Assembly: GCA_015680685.1 (NCBI GenBank)
Contig: MNCI01025442.1
Location: forward strand, 368,958-432,957
DNA: 64,000 nt
From: Gnetum montanum
Lineage: Eukaryota; Streptophyta; Gnetopsida; Gnetales; Gnetaceae
Direction of reading: 5' to 3'
Positions 44,506 through 57,834 of the stretch are shown piece after piece. The translations under genes were made by a program, and so were the position numbers. The stretch's first letter is position 1; each line of letters begins with the position of its first letter. Below the pieces are notes generated by a model. It was not told the origin of the DNA and searched no databases. It saw only the letters and a list, made by a program, of their open reading frames with translations.

Positions 44506-46455
44506 ATAAAAACTCATCCTCAAGTTCCTTACAAAATATTGGGAAGGTATGGGATTATTGACTTGAATGGAACTAATGGTGAATGGGATGACATGTGAAC
44601 GGATCATCATTACTGAACACGACAAAACTGGTGTTCACGACAACAAGAGTGAACACTTTATACATTTGACATTAGGCCTTATTTGGCAGCTGAGAGAGAA
44701 GAGATATGTTGCTACCAACACCAAGATTGCACCTTTCATTGTCTATCCATAAGCATGCCATCCATCTCACTCCTTGCATAGCTACTTCAGCACTGATCCA
44801 TTCCAAGTGTTCCCTCCAGATCCAATTCATTGTTGTATGATTGCCATCTACACACACAACACGGTCTTTATATTAGCAAGGGTAAATGAATCACAATATA
44901 GTTGATACCTTGCTTTGGTAAAAGGTTCATTTGCTGGGTTGTGGTATGGCTGGTGTGATTTTGGAGATATAATAATGGTGACTACTGAAGGTGCAGGGGT
45001 TAGGAGAAAATTGAAAAAATTGGGTCAAGACTCCCATGACTAAGATAGAACCTTCGGTAGTGATAGAATGGAGAAAGAAAAAAAACAAGAAAGATGGAGA
45101 AAAAGAGACAACTATAATGTTGATGAAATAGATGTCAAGATGGAAATGAAGAAAATAGAGTGGATTGCAAAAATTTTAAGGGAAAGAATTTAACTGATGT
45201 ACCAAAGAGGAATGTCAGTGGGTCCTCCCCAAAGCTGGTTCATGCCCTTAATACCCTGACAAACCCACATTCAAAGAGTCTGTAGGCTCTGGGAATGTCA
45301 TTTGGAACAAGAGTTAAAGTCTTAACCACAAGAATTTACCAACAAGAAAACAATGCGTCAACTAAAATATACACTAATGATATAATCGGCAATGAGGTGA
45401 ACAATGGAGAGAAGGATGGAGAGAAGAGAATGGAATGGAGTCTCAAGAACAAGGTGGTGTATAGACCCTTGTGTATTTAATGATTAATGTGACTTAGTAA
45501 ATCCCATCCCAAGTCTGACCTCAAACAAACCACATCCAGTGACTTCACATTAATGCATTCGACCAATCCATCCACTTGAAGTAACAAGGATGCCTTCACC
45601 AAAGAGCCACCACCATTTCGACGAAATGAAGGAGGAGAGAATAGGAAGCGAGAAGGGCCTTAGTTAGAGGGAACATGTTTATTTTAGTTCCATAACCAGT
45701 GCTTGTAGCCCAAATAATTATTTCATCGAAGGGGTGTGCTTTGAATTCCCACTATTTTTTTAATGTTTATACGTGAGAACCACACCATGCAAAGACTTAT
45801 TATTTTTATTTTTATTTACTTAGCTTCCCAATAATTGGTTAACGTCAAAATGGTAAGAAGACTCAAGATGAAAAAATCCAAGCACCCAAGAGAATGGCCA
45901 ACACTAATGCATCAAGTCCCCTTGAAGTCACACCCCTTTCAATCCTTGAGTCCTTCCTTAGTTTGAGAAATACCCAGTCACCGATTCGTTGGTAGTTCTT
46001 ATTATTAAGAAAGGTGACTGTGCAGTTCCAAGCCAAGAGAGACCATAGAGATTTATGGATGCATGGATGATGTGGACTCATTGCCTACTATATCAAAAGA
46101 ACCATACCTTAGTATCAACATCATAATCTTAAAGGTAAAAGCTAAACATTAGCAACCAATATAAAATATTTCATACCATCATTAATAACACTTATTGGGT
46201 GATGTACTTAACAAAATGGATAAGACACACACATACACATAAATAAAAGAAAAAGTATGAACGATGTTGTAAAACAAAAATAAGAAAAGTTAAAGAAATT
46301 GTAAAACAAAAAAGAGCAAAACAAAAAAGTGGAAAACAAAAATGTGTAAAAAAAAAACTTAAAAGAAACAGAGGGCCCCAAATGATCAGCATAGGTGGCC
46401 ATCTCCCCCATGACTGAATTGAAAGGGAGAGATCCAAAATAATGAGCATTTGTTT
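44506..46455 (-). other. Family spacer in E
   Basis: Noncoding. Read on the minus strand it matches element A spacer, including CATGGTGTGGTT (near 45,785), AATTCAAAGCACACCCC (near 45,740), CCTCTAACTAAGGCCC (near 45,660) and the CAGTCATGGGGGAGATGG block at 46,400-46,417. The A-rich part at 46,240-46,370 corresponds to the T-rich tail of the other copies. Confidence 0.6.
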
Positions 46456-46675
46456 GAATTTCTTAAAAGTGTCTAGCTTCTCCCAATTGATGTTTTTAGG
46501 TTAAGAGTTGAAAGTTGGCAATGCTCATATTCCAATGTATCTATGCTTTCATTGTGGGTGCAAGTTGTTCCCCCAATTCATTCCATGCATGTTGGTGGGC
46601 TGCTCTCTTAATTAGCTATCAACCACTAGGTGTTCTCTTGTTGTGTGGTTGCTACATACAGGCATCTTTGTATCT

Positions 46676-46718
46676 NNNNNNNNNNNNNNNNNNNNNNNNN
46701 NNNNNNNNNNNNNNNNNN
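46676..46718. other. Assembly gap
   Basis: 43 undetermined bases at the junction between the spacer side and the protease side of E. An assembly join could therefore contribute to the apparent loss of RT and integrase. Confidence 0.99.
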
Positions 46719-49540
46719 CAACCACACACAATGGTAACGATGTCCTCCACCAATCCCAAGGGAATAGTGATGGACTGGTCAACCAGCTCTAGTTGAATAT
46801 TTCTCTTCTTGAGTGGAGGTAGGTTCTAAGCTTTATACATTTCTCGTGAGATTAAGTTGACTCCAGAACCTGAGTCAAGAAGAGCCTTATGAAGTTCATT
46901 CCCAACAACTTGGAGATAAATTAGGGGGCTCCCAGGGTCAGATAATTTCTTGGAAAGGTGGCCCACCTTGATCCAGTCAATAACGGTATGTGTTAACATA
47001 ACCGTATGTGTTAAGCTCTGTTGTTGGTTTGAAGGGATCTCCGAAGCCTTATTTGCTAGAGGAGCGTTCATAGACTCAACCGCTTGTGGTTGTGAGAGCT
47101 TGTTTGGGCTTTTGGTTCTAAAGAAAGGTCTTCTCTTTGTGCAGTTGTTAGAACCAGCAACGGGTTGAAGGTTTACTGCTCTCGTAGCATTTCGTTACTG
47201 TGGTTGAGTGGGGAGTTCCTCTTGCATTGTTGAAGCGGGTGGTAGTGGACCTATCGGTGTGAGAGTGGCAGATGGATTCAGAGGATGGTATGAATGTGGT
47301 GTGTCTCCCATAGGAGAGGGAGTCCTAAAATACTTCCAAAATTGGTATTGACATTGTGGGGTTGCATGACCCATAGAGTCACTTGGAGAAATCGGCTGTT
47401 GCAATTAATAGCCATATGGATTTGTTTGTCGGTAAGGGTATTGTTGCTGAGGCGATGGCATCCCCCATGATCATGGGTATTGTCACTGCTAGTGTTGCTC
47501 CATAGGTTGTGGTGGAGTTCCACTTGGATAATACATTAACGATTGGTGGAACTACCTTGGGTTACCTTGGGGATAAGGTAACTGATTGGGTGTTTGCTGT
47601 TTGTTAAGTCTCGGGTTGAGTGCATACACCCCAGACTCTTGCAAATGTGAGATTATTGGGCAACATCCCTTAGGATGGTCATATTGGCAGATCTCACATC
47701 CACTATTATTGTTCATGTTAGAATCCACAACCTCATTGGCGATAGTCATTTTTCCCTTACCCTTGTTACGTGCATAGTCTGAATCTCTCTACTTTTTCTT
47801 ATCATGATCACTACTTCGCTCCTCCTTAGACTCCTCTATGATTTTTAGGATAGTTTCAATTTTACTATCTAAGGAGCTCCATATTTCTTCTACCTTAGTT
47901 GACACTTCTGTTGTTAATTTTTGAAGCTGCAAGGTTTTTCTATTCACCAAATCTTCAAGTGGTGACTCATCCTCCTCCTCCCAGAATCTCACTCCCCTCT
48001 TTTGGAGGGAAGGATCACAGTTGTACTCTTCCACGCTTTCTCTGTTCCATAGCTCCCCTTCTTCTTTAGCTACTTGCTCCAACAATCAATGAATTTCATG
48101 GGAAATAAGTTCTAATAATATCCCTTTGGCATATGTCCCAAGTATTCTCCTAGTTTCATGTCTTATCCCATCTATGAGGTGGCGGAGTTGATCCCATTGT
48201 GCGTAACCATGGCCTGGGCAACGATGTAGTAATGCATAATATTGGCCCATGGCAGCATCCAAGGGTTTTTAAGTACCTTGCTTCCATCCTTGGACCTACT
48301 TATGCAAGTTGGACACTCTGGAGTATGTTTGGTATTTATCGTTGAACAATTCTAGCATTGTACTCCACCTCCTAATGGTTTCTAGCTCTAAAGACTGGTA
48401 CCAACTCTCTGCTTCTTTTATGAGTGTCCTAGAAAATAACTTTAACTTTTGCCACTCGTTCTCAATATTCCGCAAGGCACAAGCATCATGGAATGCCTAT
48501 AAGTGGTTCTGTGGTTTAGGGTTGTATCCCCCCTCAAACGGTGGGATATTATTCATGTCTAGTCTCTTGATCCAACTATCTTTTTGGTGCCTTGTAGGTA
48601 TTCTAACTACCTCTGTAATGTATAACATACTCCAGGTTGCTAGTAGGGGCTCATCATGATCATCTCTCTCATGACGTCTATGATGCCTATGTGGTTCCCT
48701 ACTTTCCCTTCTTTCATGCCTTGACTCTCTAGAATTCCCTCGTCCTCACTCTCGACTCTCTCCTCGAGGTCTCTCATTTTTCTTATCCTTATCCTCACCG
48801 TTGTGCTCTCTATTACTGCGTCCTGATGTGGAAGGAGAGGGTCAATGATGTGATGAAGGGGAAGAAGAAGGGGAACCATCGCCATGACGATGTTTCTTAC
48901 CTTCTCTTTGGTGGCTATGACCCCAATCGTGATGACGATTAGATTTCCCACCTTTGTCATGTGTTTTTGTTCCCTCATCAAACACTTGGTGTTCATGGGA
49001 ACTAGAACTAGGGTTGTGAATCGTAGAGTGTAGGTTCTAATACCCTACCTCCTCACCATTATGAGGAGGGGGAACATCATTTTGTGGAGAACCTATTGAG
49101 ATAAGTTCACCACCCTTAACTTCTCTTATGACAGGAAAAGCATTGTGGGGTCCTTTACCCTTCAACGATGTGTGATAACTCTCCTACTGTGAGTCCCTTA
49201 GATGTTGTGCTACTATGAGGTGGTAATCCCTTATGTCATAATCTTCTGCAACGTATTCAGCGTATAATTCTGTCATGCCTATCTGTGTAAGAGCACGAAG
49301 GAGTATGTTAGGGACTGCCCAATCTAGGGGTAACACTATGTTACCTTGTAGGTCTCTCCAACGCAGTTGTTCGTCTTGATGGAGGATAAAAGTAAAATCA
49401 TGTATATACTCATCATGATGAGTATATACCACCTGATACTCTTGAGGAACTAGCGATTCTTGGTTACATGTGTTAGACCACCGACTGTCTCTTATGTGAT
49501 CCCTAGCTGGTGAAGTGCTTTTATGAGAAGAAGAAGACAT
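46719..49540 (-). pseudogene. gag and protease of E
   Basis: Starts MSSSSHKSTSPARD at 49,540, with 118 open codons. A basic Arg/His/Asp-rich segment lies at 48,650-48,950. The capsid core follows (about 48,330-48,520) with EAESWYQSLELETIRRWSTM. A charged coiled-coil-like segment is open at 48,085-47,789. A nucleocapsid-type knuckle, CEICQYDHPKGCC, lies near 47,660-47,700. Protease is at about 46,826-47,085 with LLDSGSGVNLI (Asp-Ser-Gly codons 46,868-46,876), an apparently intact active site. This is the best preserved gag-protease in the window, though still with stops (for example after position 49,184). Confidence 0.8.
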
Positions 49541-49667
49541 TGTTATTTTGTTGGTGTGCTATTGACTGTTGTTTAAATTTTCTTTTAATTAATCCTAAGG
49601 GTTCGTTTAAGCTTCCCAATGATGTGGATGATTTCCTATGTTCTACTTAGCACACAAACAACTTAGT

Positions 49668-49685
49668 CCCCGGCAACGGTGCCAA
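49668..49685 (-). other. Primer-binding site of E
   Basis: Minus strand TTGGCACCGTTGCCGGGG directly abuts the LTR. From memory this resembles the tRNA-Asp-type site of Athila and related plant gypsy elements. Confidence 0.75.
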
Positions 49686-50501
49686 TGATGAGTGGCGAGG
49701 TACCCCTACATTCAACCATATGAATACAAGTGTTACATGTGAAATCCGATCAAACTTTGCAAACTAAGTGCCTACATACCTTATGGAACACTTAAGGTTA
49801 ATCATTCATTGTTTTCCTAGGCTTACTTGTATGTGTCACGGTTGTATGGTTAAGTAAGTCTAAGGTATGTGATTTTTATATCTTGTATGTTTTATCTCCT
49901 ATGCTAATGAGGGAAAGGGTGAAGAGACTAACTAACTAGCTTTAACTAACTAAGTTCTAATGCCTAGCATCAGTATCTGTTCCCACTTGCCATTCATACC
50001 CTGAACCAATGCAACCTTCTGGGATTACCAAACGCTATTCATTACTGGGATTACCAAGCATAACGCACGTGCTCGAAGTGGTCATACTGAATGCACTTAA
50101 CTATGAGAGAAGGCTTGAGAGAGATTTAATTAACTAATAAAGCATTTAAACATTAACAGTAATTAAAGTCCTAATTATCTTAGTCCATGCACTACAAGGT
50201 TTATCCAAAAAGTTTGTCCTTATTTTCGTACATAAATTTATGCTCAGGTACAATATTTGCTCGAATAAAGATCCATTCACTTTGGGACTCCTATTGCGGG
50301 CACATGGAAATTACTCTAACTCTGAAATGAAAAACCTGTAAGAGTTTGGCTAAGGTCTAGATCTAGATGAAGAAACAAGGGAGAGCCACCTCTTATTTAT
50401 AGATTTGGTGGCGTTCTGCGATATCACGTAAGCGATATCGCAGGGGAAGACACAATATCACATATGCGATATCATGGCGGATGCGATATCACGTCCCATC
50501 A
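49686..50501 (-). repeat. 5' LTR of E
   Basis: Ends TGATGAGTGG on plus (3' end) and CGTCCCATCA (5' end). U3 has GCGATATC palindromes at 50,418-50,495 and a TATA box near 50,391-50,405 (minus TATAAATAAGAGG). The R/U5 part is nearly identical to 43,855-44,340. Confidence 0.85.
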
Positions 50502-51917
50502 ATCTCTTTTTGGAGTGATGATTGTTCTTTGAGGTGGTTGTGGACTCATGGTGGTCAGTAGGAAGGAGCACATCAATGCAAAGTCATTGTTCATGGTATA
50601 GACTTGGTATAAACTTAGACAGATGGGTATGCTAATCATTTTAATCAAATGTTTCACAAGAACCTATTGTGGACATGGTCAAGTACCTTACACTTTGATC
50701 TCTACAATCCATTATCATCCCATTATTCACATCACTATTGTATATGATTATGAGCCTTTTGGTTTTGTGTAGTATAGTGCAACATCCCAACCACGATAGT
50801 TGTGTGTTGTGTGTGGAACAAAGACATGCTCTACATTTAACTTCTAGGGTGCCCATGGACATCTATAGAAGTGGTTATGCAAGGGCATTATGGTAGGAGC
50901 CTACTTTGGGGAGGATCCACCTACATAACTTTTGTTGATCATGGGTTTGAACTAACATTGACATCTTCCAAAACATCAATGATAATTTCATTGAATCTAT
51001 GCATAATTTTGGGACTACTTCTCATCCCTTTCAATTACTTTTTTACTTTTTCCTATTCTTCTGTTAAAATATTCTTCAAGTTCAATACTTCTTGGCTATC
51101 TTCTGAATTAGACCTTTGGTTTTAATTACTCAAAAACTTGTGTGCTTTCGAAGTTACGCTTATTAGTCATGGTGGGGGCTAGGGATGCCTGCTTTGAAAT
51201 TTTCAAAAAATTTTAAACATCCTATTTTTGAACATTGTGGTAACTAATAGTAATTGACAAAATAAGATGAACAGCTTGATGATTTTAGTTACCTCATAGC
51301 CTTGGCCATAGTATGCTATAATCACCTTATGCTTAAATGAAAACTACGGGATTTGAAAAGGGTTAATTATTAAGGGAAATTTAACAAAACTAATGTTGAT
51401 CCTTTGGTGACTACATGTGATGCTAAAAGAAATGCCTAAGGAAGAAGGTCTTTTGCTAGGCATGAAAACAAAGCCAAGAGGGGGGCAATAGAGGATATGC
51501 CCATGGAAAAATTGTAGCACATACAAGATAGTAACTCAAACTTCACATGTTTGCTAGACCCATGGGACAATGAGAAGAAATTTTAGTCTAGCATTTAAGA
51601 ATGTTCTGCATAACCAAAGAAGCATCAACATAACAATGAAGGTTAAAAGTCTACCACCGCTAGTGGCAACAAGTAGAATCATCTTCAATGGATTTTTGAA
51701 GACCTCTGCAAATTTTGTAATCTTCAATGTCTATCTAGTCTTTCTATCATAATGTCATTTTTTATGCATCCACTAGAATAAAATTTTCTAATGTGGCACC
51801 TAGAGTTAGTTAGTAGTAAGCATCAATCAATAATCCCATCAATCCCAATTTTTTGTAAAGAAAGCTTGGTCTTATCTTGTTAACTCAAGGATGAGTTTTT
51901 ACTCAATCATGGGGGTA
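50502..51917 (+). other. 3' end of element C (spacer, UTR, polypurine tract)
   Basis: 50,502-51,000 matches the family spacer of D (53,570-53,990), including TATGCAAGGGCATTA at 50,876. 51,820-51,917 carries CAATCAATAATCCCATC and CATGGGGGTA before the LTR. The middle (51,000-51,820) holds no recognisable coding block. E sits directly to the left and may have truncated it. Confidence 0.55.
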
Positions 51918-52966
51918 TGATGAAGCATTTGTTGGCTACATTGATGCAGCCATGTTGAGATAGATGCCTCAATGTAGATGGCTTAACATAGATGCCTCGA
52001 TGCATGTCATTACATTTTTTGGCTGTGTTGATGCAGCTATGTCAAGGTAGATGCCTCAACGTAGATGCCTCAATGCATGTCGTCACATCTATTTGACTAA
52101 AAGGTTAATTTTTGTCAGCTCTGATATCAGATATATCCAATATCAGAGCCCTGCTATTGGGGATCAAGATGCAATGTCAGATATCTGATATCACGAGATG
52201 TGTGTCTGCCTATAAATATAGCACTTGGGTGCATGGTTTGAAATAAGTTAGTTAATAGAGTAGCTAAACTCTTGCAATTTTATTCGATAGTCTTAGAGAA
52301 TAGTTAGTAAGTGCCCACAGTGTGGATCTAAGTTAGTTGCACGGTTTCTTAATTGAATGGCAATGTACCTAGATACATTTCATGAATGGCAATAAGATTG
52401 AGATTGATTCTTATTCATTGTGGCACTTTGACTTATATTAGATTTACTTTCCATGCAATTTACTTTTCATGTACTTAGTTAATATCTACATTTCCATGCA
52501 CATTAATAAATTGGTAGAATGAGCATGATCAGTTTTGAGCATAAACATGTATTTTCTTGGTAACCCTAGTAGTGTTATTGCTTGGTTTGTCTAGTGGCAT
52601 AGTTCTTGGTAATCCCAGTAGTGGATATGTGGGTTCAAGACATGTACGATAAGCTAGGAATAGACACTCATCACCCATAGGCTAGTTTAAACTTTACGTT
52701 TCATTATTGATTAGATTAAAAAATTAATTTCTTTATCATCATTAGGAGTAGCTTAGGGCCAAATAACATTAATTATTATATGCCTCACTTTGGACTAAAC
52801 CATACGTGAAAAAGCTACCACTAGTCCAAGTGTGAAGATAGTGAACTACGATCAAGGCATAACAATTTAGATGAACAACTAGTTCCATCCACAGAATTCA
52901 ATTGGATCAAACATGAACACTTGTGATTCGTATGGTTGGGTGTAGGGGGTACCTTGCCATTCATCA
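51918..52966 (+). repeat. LTR of element C
   Basis: Starts TGATGAAGC, ends ATTCATCA. U3 has two copies of a ~80-bp block with GATGCAGCCATGTTGA and GATGCCTCAATG motifs (51,940-52,080), then GATATC palindromes (52,120-52,195) and TATAAATATAGC near 52,213. It is followed by spacer rather than a primer-binding site, so it is a 3' LTR or a junction with D. Confidence 0.8.
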
Positions 52967-54269
52967 CTTGTGAATAAAATGATCTCATGTAGCCCATTGA
53001 GATGAGGTTTTCTCTATGTTGTCAAGCCATGAGGGCTTGATTATTTGGATAGTAAGACCACATCATCCATCCACCCATTCCATTAACAAGAGGTTCTTGC
53101 TATGGTCATAATGATATTCTTTTTTCATCATTAAAATAAGAATAAATTCATAATCATTGTGCCTAAACAGAAAAGTGAAGAACCAAGTAGGAATGTGAAG
53201 GGTGTGACATCAAGGGAATTTGTGGATTCTCTTTGACCACTTCTGTATGTTCTAGCATGTTGCCAAGGTTGTAATTCTATCCTTGTAGATCTAACAAAAA
53301 ATGGAAGTAAGAGTAAAATAAGTGTTTCCTTACCATGTCACTAGAAAGACATGTTACACATGGTTGAAGGTAGTCCTCTAGTAAGGTTGACACCAATAAG
53401 AATAAAATAAAAGGGCACTTAATAAATTTATGTGGGTCCCCACTAGAAAGACATGTCACCCATGCCTAAAGGTTGGTGGCTTCTTAGACCTCCATAAGAA
53501 AAAGAAAATAATAAGAAAAAGTATCATGAATACACTCCTTGGATAGAAATGCCAAGTGATGCTACTCTTTGCAACAATGGTAGTCTTATGGTTGTCAATC
53601 AAAGAGATGAATCAATGCAATGTCACTAGAATGTGGTATGGACTTGGTTTGAACCTTGGAAAGAAGGACTAATGATTACTTAACCATTAATAACACACAA
53701 GGATTCATTATGCCTATGGTAAGGTGCCTCACATCCTAACTTCTATAATGCTTTCTAAAATCCATCTCATCTCACTATTCATATGATCCTAACTTACAAC
53801 TTTGTGTAACTTAGAGTTATTTTTTCAAATTGGTGATTTTAACATGTTTGTTTTGTTCCATAGGTATGCATTGCATTCAACCCCTTTAATGCTTATGGAC
53901 ATTTTTAGGTGTGGTTATACAAGGGCATTAAGTGCTAAGGCCTAATTTGGGGAGTACCCACTTGTATAACTATTGTGACTTGTAGTTTTTTGACACAAAT
54001 GCATCATCTTAAACCCTCCAACTGCATAAATGATAAACTCAAAACCTTCCCTTATCATAGAACCAATCAATTCTACACCATGAATCCAATATTCCTTTTC
54101 TTGTATCTTCCAAGAAAATAACTACAATTTTATCTTCTAACACTTCTGGTGCCTCAATATGAATTCTCAGTTATTCTAGAATTGTGAATTTTACATAAAA
54201 CCTTTCAACTAATCATAGAGCTTCATTTTCCATGATGAATATCCTCATTAAATGAATTTCCAAGCACCC
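52967..54269 (+). other. Family spacer, element D
   Basis: Noncoding. It shares with A, B, C and E the CATCCATCCACCC block (53,069), CACATCCTAACTTCTATAATGC (53,730) and TATACAAGGGCATTA (53,916). It directly follows the LTR end at 52,966. Confidence 0.55.
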
Positions 54270-54346
54270 CGATATCAACTACCCAATATCAAGTGGGAAT
54301 CAACATCAGATACCTGATATCAGGTCCATAAAAAGCTATAAATAAG
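54270..54346 (+). promoter_or_regulatory. Internal promoter of 3' ORF, element D
   Basis: GATATC and AATATC repeats (54,273-54,328, including CAGATACCTGATATCAGG) precede TATAAATAAG at 54,337-54,346. The same motif class precedes the TATA box of D's own LTR (57,855-57,935). The downstream sequence includes GTGTTTGCATTTTTCTCTCTC, similar to the LTR leader. Confidence 0.55.
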
Positions 54347-54595
54347 ACCCCCAGAGTGTTCAAAAAATTCATTATCGTCACTTGAAACTAGGGAAGTGTT
54401 TGCATTTTTCTCTCTCAACTAAGAGGGTTACGCAACCAACTTCCACATGTGATATCTTGCTTCATACCACTTCAATTTTCATGGTTTTTGAACCTAGTTG
54501 AACTCAAAGTGTTCAATTTAGTTGGAGGAGAGGGCTTGCATGGAAAAATTGCACCAATTTTTCAAAATTTCTATTGCCTGGAAGGAATTATAAGG

Positions 54596-54897
54596 GTAAG
54601 CATGTTAAAAATCCTAAGTATTTTAATGAACAATCAATCATATGAATGCCAAAACCTCTAATTTGCACACCCAAGGGATCATAACCATCATTATAAGTCA
54701 TACATAAGGAAAATGAGGTCAATTATGAAGGATCGTAAAAGAAGTGAACACTTTTTGGGCATTTTTATAGAAATTTTTCTAACTTTGCAATCATATGAGC
54801 TAAAAAACTTAATAGAACTAAGGCCATGAGTAAGGTATAAACATGTTAATGATCAATGACAACACCTTAGTAACATCAAACCCTTGATTGATTACAA
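54596..54897 (+). other. Predicted 5'-UTR intron of 3' ORF, element D
   Basis: Donor AAGG|GTAAGC at 54,596. The expected acceptor directly before the ATG at 54,898 reads ACAA, apparently ACAG with G changed to A. Length 302 bp against 308 bp in element A. Confidence 0.5.
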
Positions 54898-57628
54898 ATG
54901 GCCCCAAAAAGAGGAGGATAAGAAGGACCTTCACAAGATGCAAGTAAATGCCTAAGAGGTGGTAGAGGCCAACTAGGAGAACAAGGCCCACCAGTTGAGC
55001 ATGAAGAAATGGAGGCCTAGTCATTTAGCATTCATTAAGATGCTCCTACTACAGGGCAATCAGTCGAAGGTGAGGTTGCAGAACCACAGGCTCTAGTGCA
55101 AGGACAACATCTCACATTGTCCCAAGAATTCCTTGAATCCATCTAGGAGAAATCCATGTTAACCATAGTCATCGTGGAAATGAACTTTGGGCCATTCATG
55201 GAATTTGTCCCTAAGGTAATTAGAACTTAACTTCAAGCATTACCTTTATGGCACATTCTCTTTGAAAGTGGGGAATGGTACTTCAGTGAGATGTACTAGT
55301 TCTGGCATAATAAGGAAGAGGGCACCATAGTCAACATTGATGGAGTATCTATCTCTTTTTCAGTCAAGGCAATCACAAAGGCTCTACACCTACCAAATGT
55401 GGGGGCTAAGGTGATGCATCTGTCCACAATGTCTGATGCAAAAACTAGGAAGTTGTGGTTGAAGCAAACATATAACAAAGAAAATAAAACATATAGTGAG
55501 TTGACTTTGGAAGAGAGGACTTATTTTAAGATTGGAACCTACCATCTCTTCCCAACTAAACAGCTTAATAGAATATCAACTTATGTGACTAGAGGAAGTG
55601 CAATCTTGATGGGAAAATACAATGTCAATCTTGCCTAGTTGTACTTCATGGAAATCCAATGGCGATTTGAGGAAAGAAAGGTAGGGAAGCCAACACTCCC
55701 ATTCCCTAGCCTAATTAGAAAGCTCTGCAAGTGTGCCAAAATCCTCAACTACACCAATGATGTTCCTAGGAGGGTTCAAAATACTTCCTTCAATAAATTG
55801 CTCAAACCAGAAGCACCAAAGAAAGACCTTGGTGAGGAACCAAAATAAGAACCAAAGAAAACAAGAACCTAAAAAGGGATCCCGAGTAAGAACTAGAGCA
55901 ATGGTGAGAGCCACAAGTTCCACTACCACTACCACAAGATTATAGGCCTACAATGATCCATTTATAGAGAATAGTTGAAACTCTCAGTTGGGAAAGTAAA
56001 GATGAAATAAACCTCTTTTGGGCCATCAATGATGTTGTGCAGCCTATAATTTCTACTAATCCATCAAGGGGCAGATTTATTTACAATTAAGAGGAGAAGC
56101 CCAATGGTCACAATAGATCTTTGAAAACACTACATCTTTTCAAGTAATGCTCGAAATAGGAGAAGGTACCACTGTCATGGTCATGCAACACCAAGATATA
56201 GTAGGCATAGCCAAAGTTATCACAAACCACATTAAAGAATCTTTTAATATGCTTGTCATGCCCTTAGTGGACTTGACTAGAACCAAAGATGTACAAATAT
56301 TAGCTGGGAGTTCAATGACTCTTGCAACCCATGAGGATGTGCTTGACAGATTGCTGTAGACTGGACAAGTAGCGACAACTCTTTTTGACATTCCCAGTGA
56401 TGTCACTGTAGTATAGTTTGATCTCATTGCCACCAAAGAAAAAATGGTCATCATAGAGACCAAGGTAGAGTATGTAGAAGTAGAAATGCATAGACGGCAA
56501 TAAGAGCTTGTCGCCCTAAGAGCTGAAAGATGGGACCCTACCCAATTTGTTGTGCTTGACCAGTTAGAACATTTTAGAAAAATCAACTGGGATAATTGAT
56601 TAAACAAAATAAAGCTACTAAACAAGAAAAGGAGAAAGTGGTTTGGAATGTCTCAGATTCCAAAGCTCAAATGTATGCCCATAAGAAGGCATTGACCACT
56701 ACACAAGAGGAGAATAAACAACTTGCTGCTAATAATGCAAGGTTGATCACTATAGAGAAATAGAAAAATATCTTGGAAGAAAGTATCCACTAGTTGAGAG
56801 AACAATTGGTGAGGGCCAACCAAGACATAAGTAGATTGGCTAAAATAAATCAAACACTCTTAGTGGAGGAGGTCTATGCAATACATCAGAAATCTACAAT
56901 TGAGATAAACGCATGGCAAAATGAGGCTAAGAAACATGAAGCCTGAAGGAGCATTTTTGGGACCAAATTGGCATGTACAAATAGATTAATGAAAAAGAAA
57001 TCCAAATGGAAAAGGCCTTCATTAGTTCCATGTCAGTGCAAAATCCTAATTGGTAGCCAATCTTGGATAGGTATGCCTTGGTCTACCAAACAGAAGTAAA
57101 GAACAAAGACCTATAGATTGAAGATTTTAAAGAATACATGGCATTAGGTAACCTTCGCTGAGCTAACCTTACCATGTTAACAATAGGTCGACCCAAAAAT
57201 GAGCTAGAATAGCAATTAGCAGTCACCTATACACTATATGAAAAAGAGTTTGTAGATAGGAAAGGTACTCTACAAAAACTCCACATGGCAAACTCGAAAT
57301 TGGAAGCAATTAAGGCTTGCTACCACAAGCAAAGAGATGCAACCTCAGACCTAGCCAACATATTGATAAATTACCATGAATTGAAAGAAAAAGTCAAGGC
57401 CTTTGAGGAGGAATGACGGTAGTTTGTAGCATGATATGTAAAAGCACATAAGATGTTCCCACAGCTACCATGTTTGTGGGATGTACCAATTCCAACACAC
57501 ATTAGCTCATTAGCCTAGATGGTACATGACCCAAGAACAAAGAAGGAGAAGTTGAAAGTGCTTTTGAATCACTATAAATTTCAAAAGCTTAACTACAAGG
57601 GGAAACAACCCATGGAAGGACCGTAGCC
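54898..57628 (+). pseudogene. 3' additional ORF (coiled-coil protein) of element D
   Basis: Partner of 5,417-8,217. Starts MAPKRG. The longest open pieces are 55,399-55,638 (with TYFKIGTYHLFPTKQLNRIS) and 55,639-55,848 (with GKPTLPFPSLIRKLCKCAK). These conserved blocks fit the retroelement-associated plant domain noted for element A. From about 56,500 to 57,420 the text is rich in Glu, Lys, Gln and Leu with heptad-like spacing, suggesting coiled coil. Stops are mainly TAG at likely CAG codons. No pol gene lies upstream in this copy. Function is unknown. Confidence 0.65.
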
Positions 57629-57834
57629 TTTATGAACTACATGAGTTTCCCCCAATTTTGGTGTTTTATCATGTTGTGTCCATTTTTGTAAAACAACACT
57701 ACAGCATGGAAGAGTCAATTTGTGTGTCTAGTTAACTCAGTCAATAATCCCATACCTTCCTAATATTTGGTAAAATAACTTATTTCTCATGTTTGTTTAA
57801 CTTGAGGATGATTTTTTATTCAGTCATGGGGGTA
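57629..57834 (+). other. 3' UTR and polypurine tract of element D
   Basis: Contains CAATAATCCCATACC (57,742) and ends GTCATGGGGGTA directly before the LTR. Confidence 0.7.

Larger units (their letters stand above)
43855..50501 (-). mobile_element. E: gag-protease gypsy element lacking RT and integrase
   Basis: Both LTRs (43,855-44,490 and 49,686-50,501), a primer-binding site, gag, protease, family spacer and polypurine tract are present on the minus strand. The sequence goes from protease (46,826) through a 43-base gap to spacer (46,455), so RT, RNase H and integrase are absent. No 3' ORF is present either. No target duplication was seen, so the LTR pairing is by orientation and similarity. 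Confidence 0.75.

Noticed and set aside
56140-56625. 161-codon minus-strand ORF inside element D
   Set aside because: Shadow of the coiled-coil 3' ORF on the plus strand; Ser/Thr/Met-rich composition is what the opposite strand of Lys/Glu/Asp codons gives.
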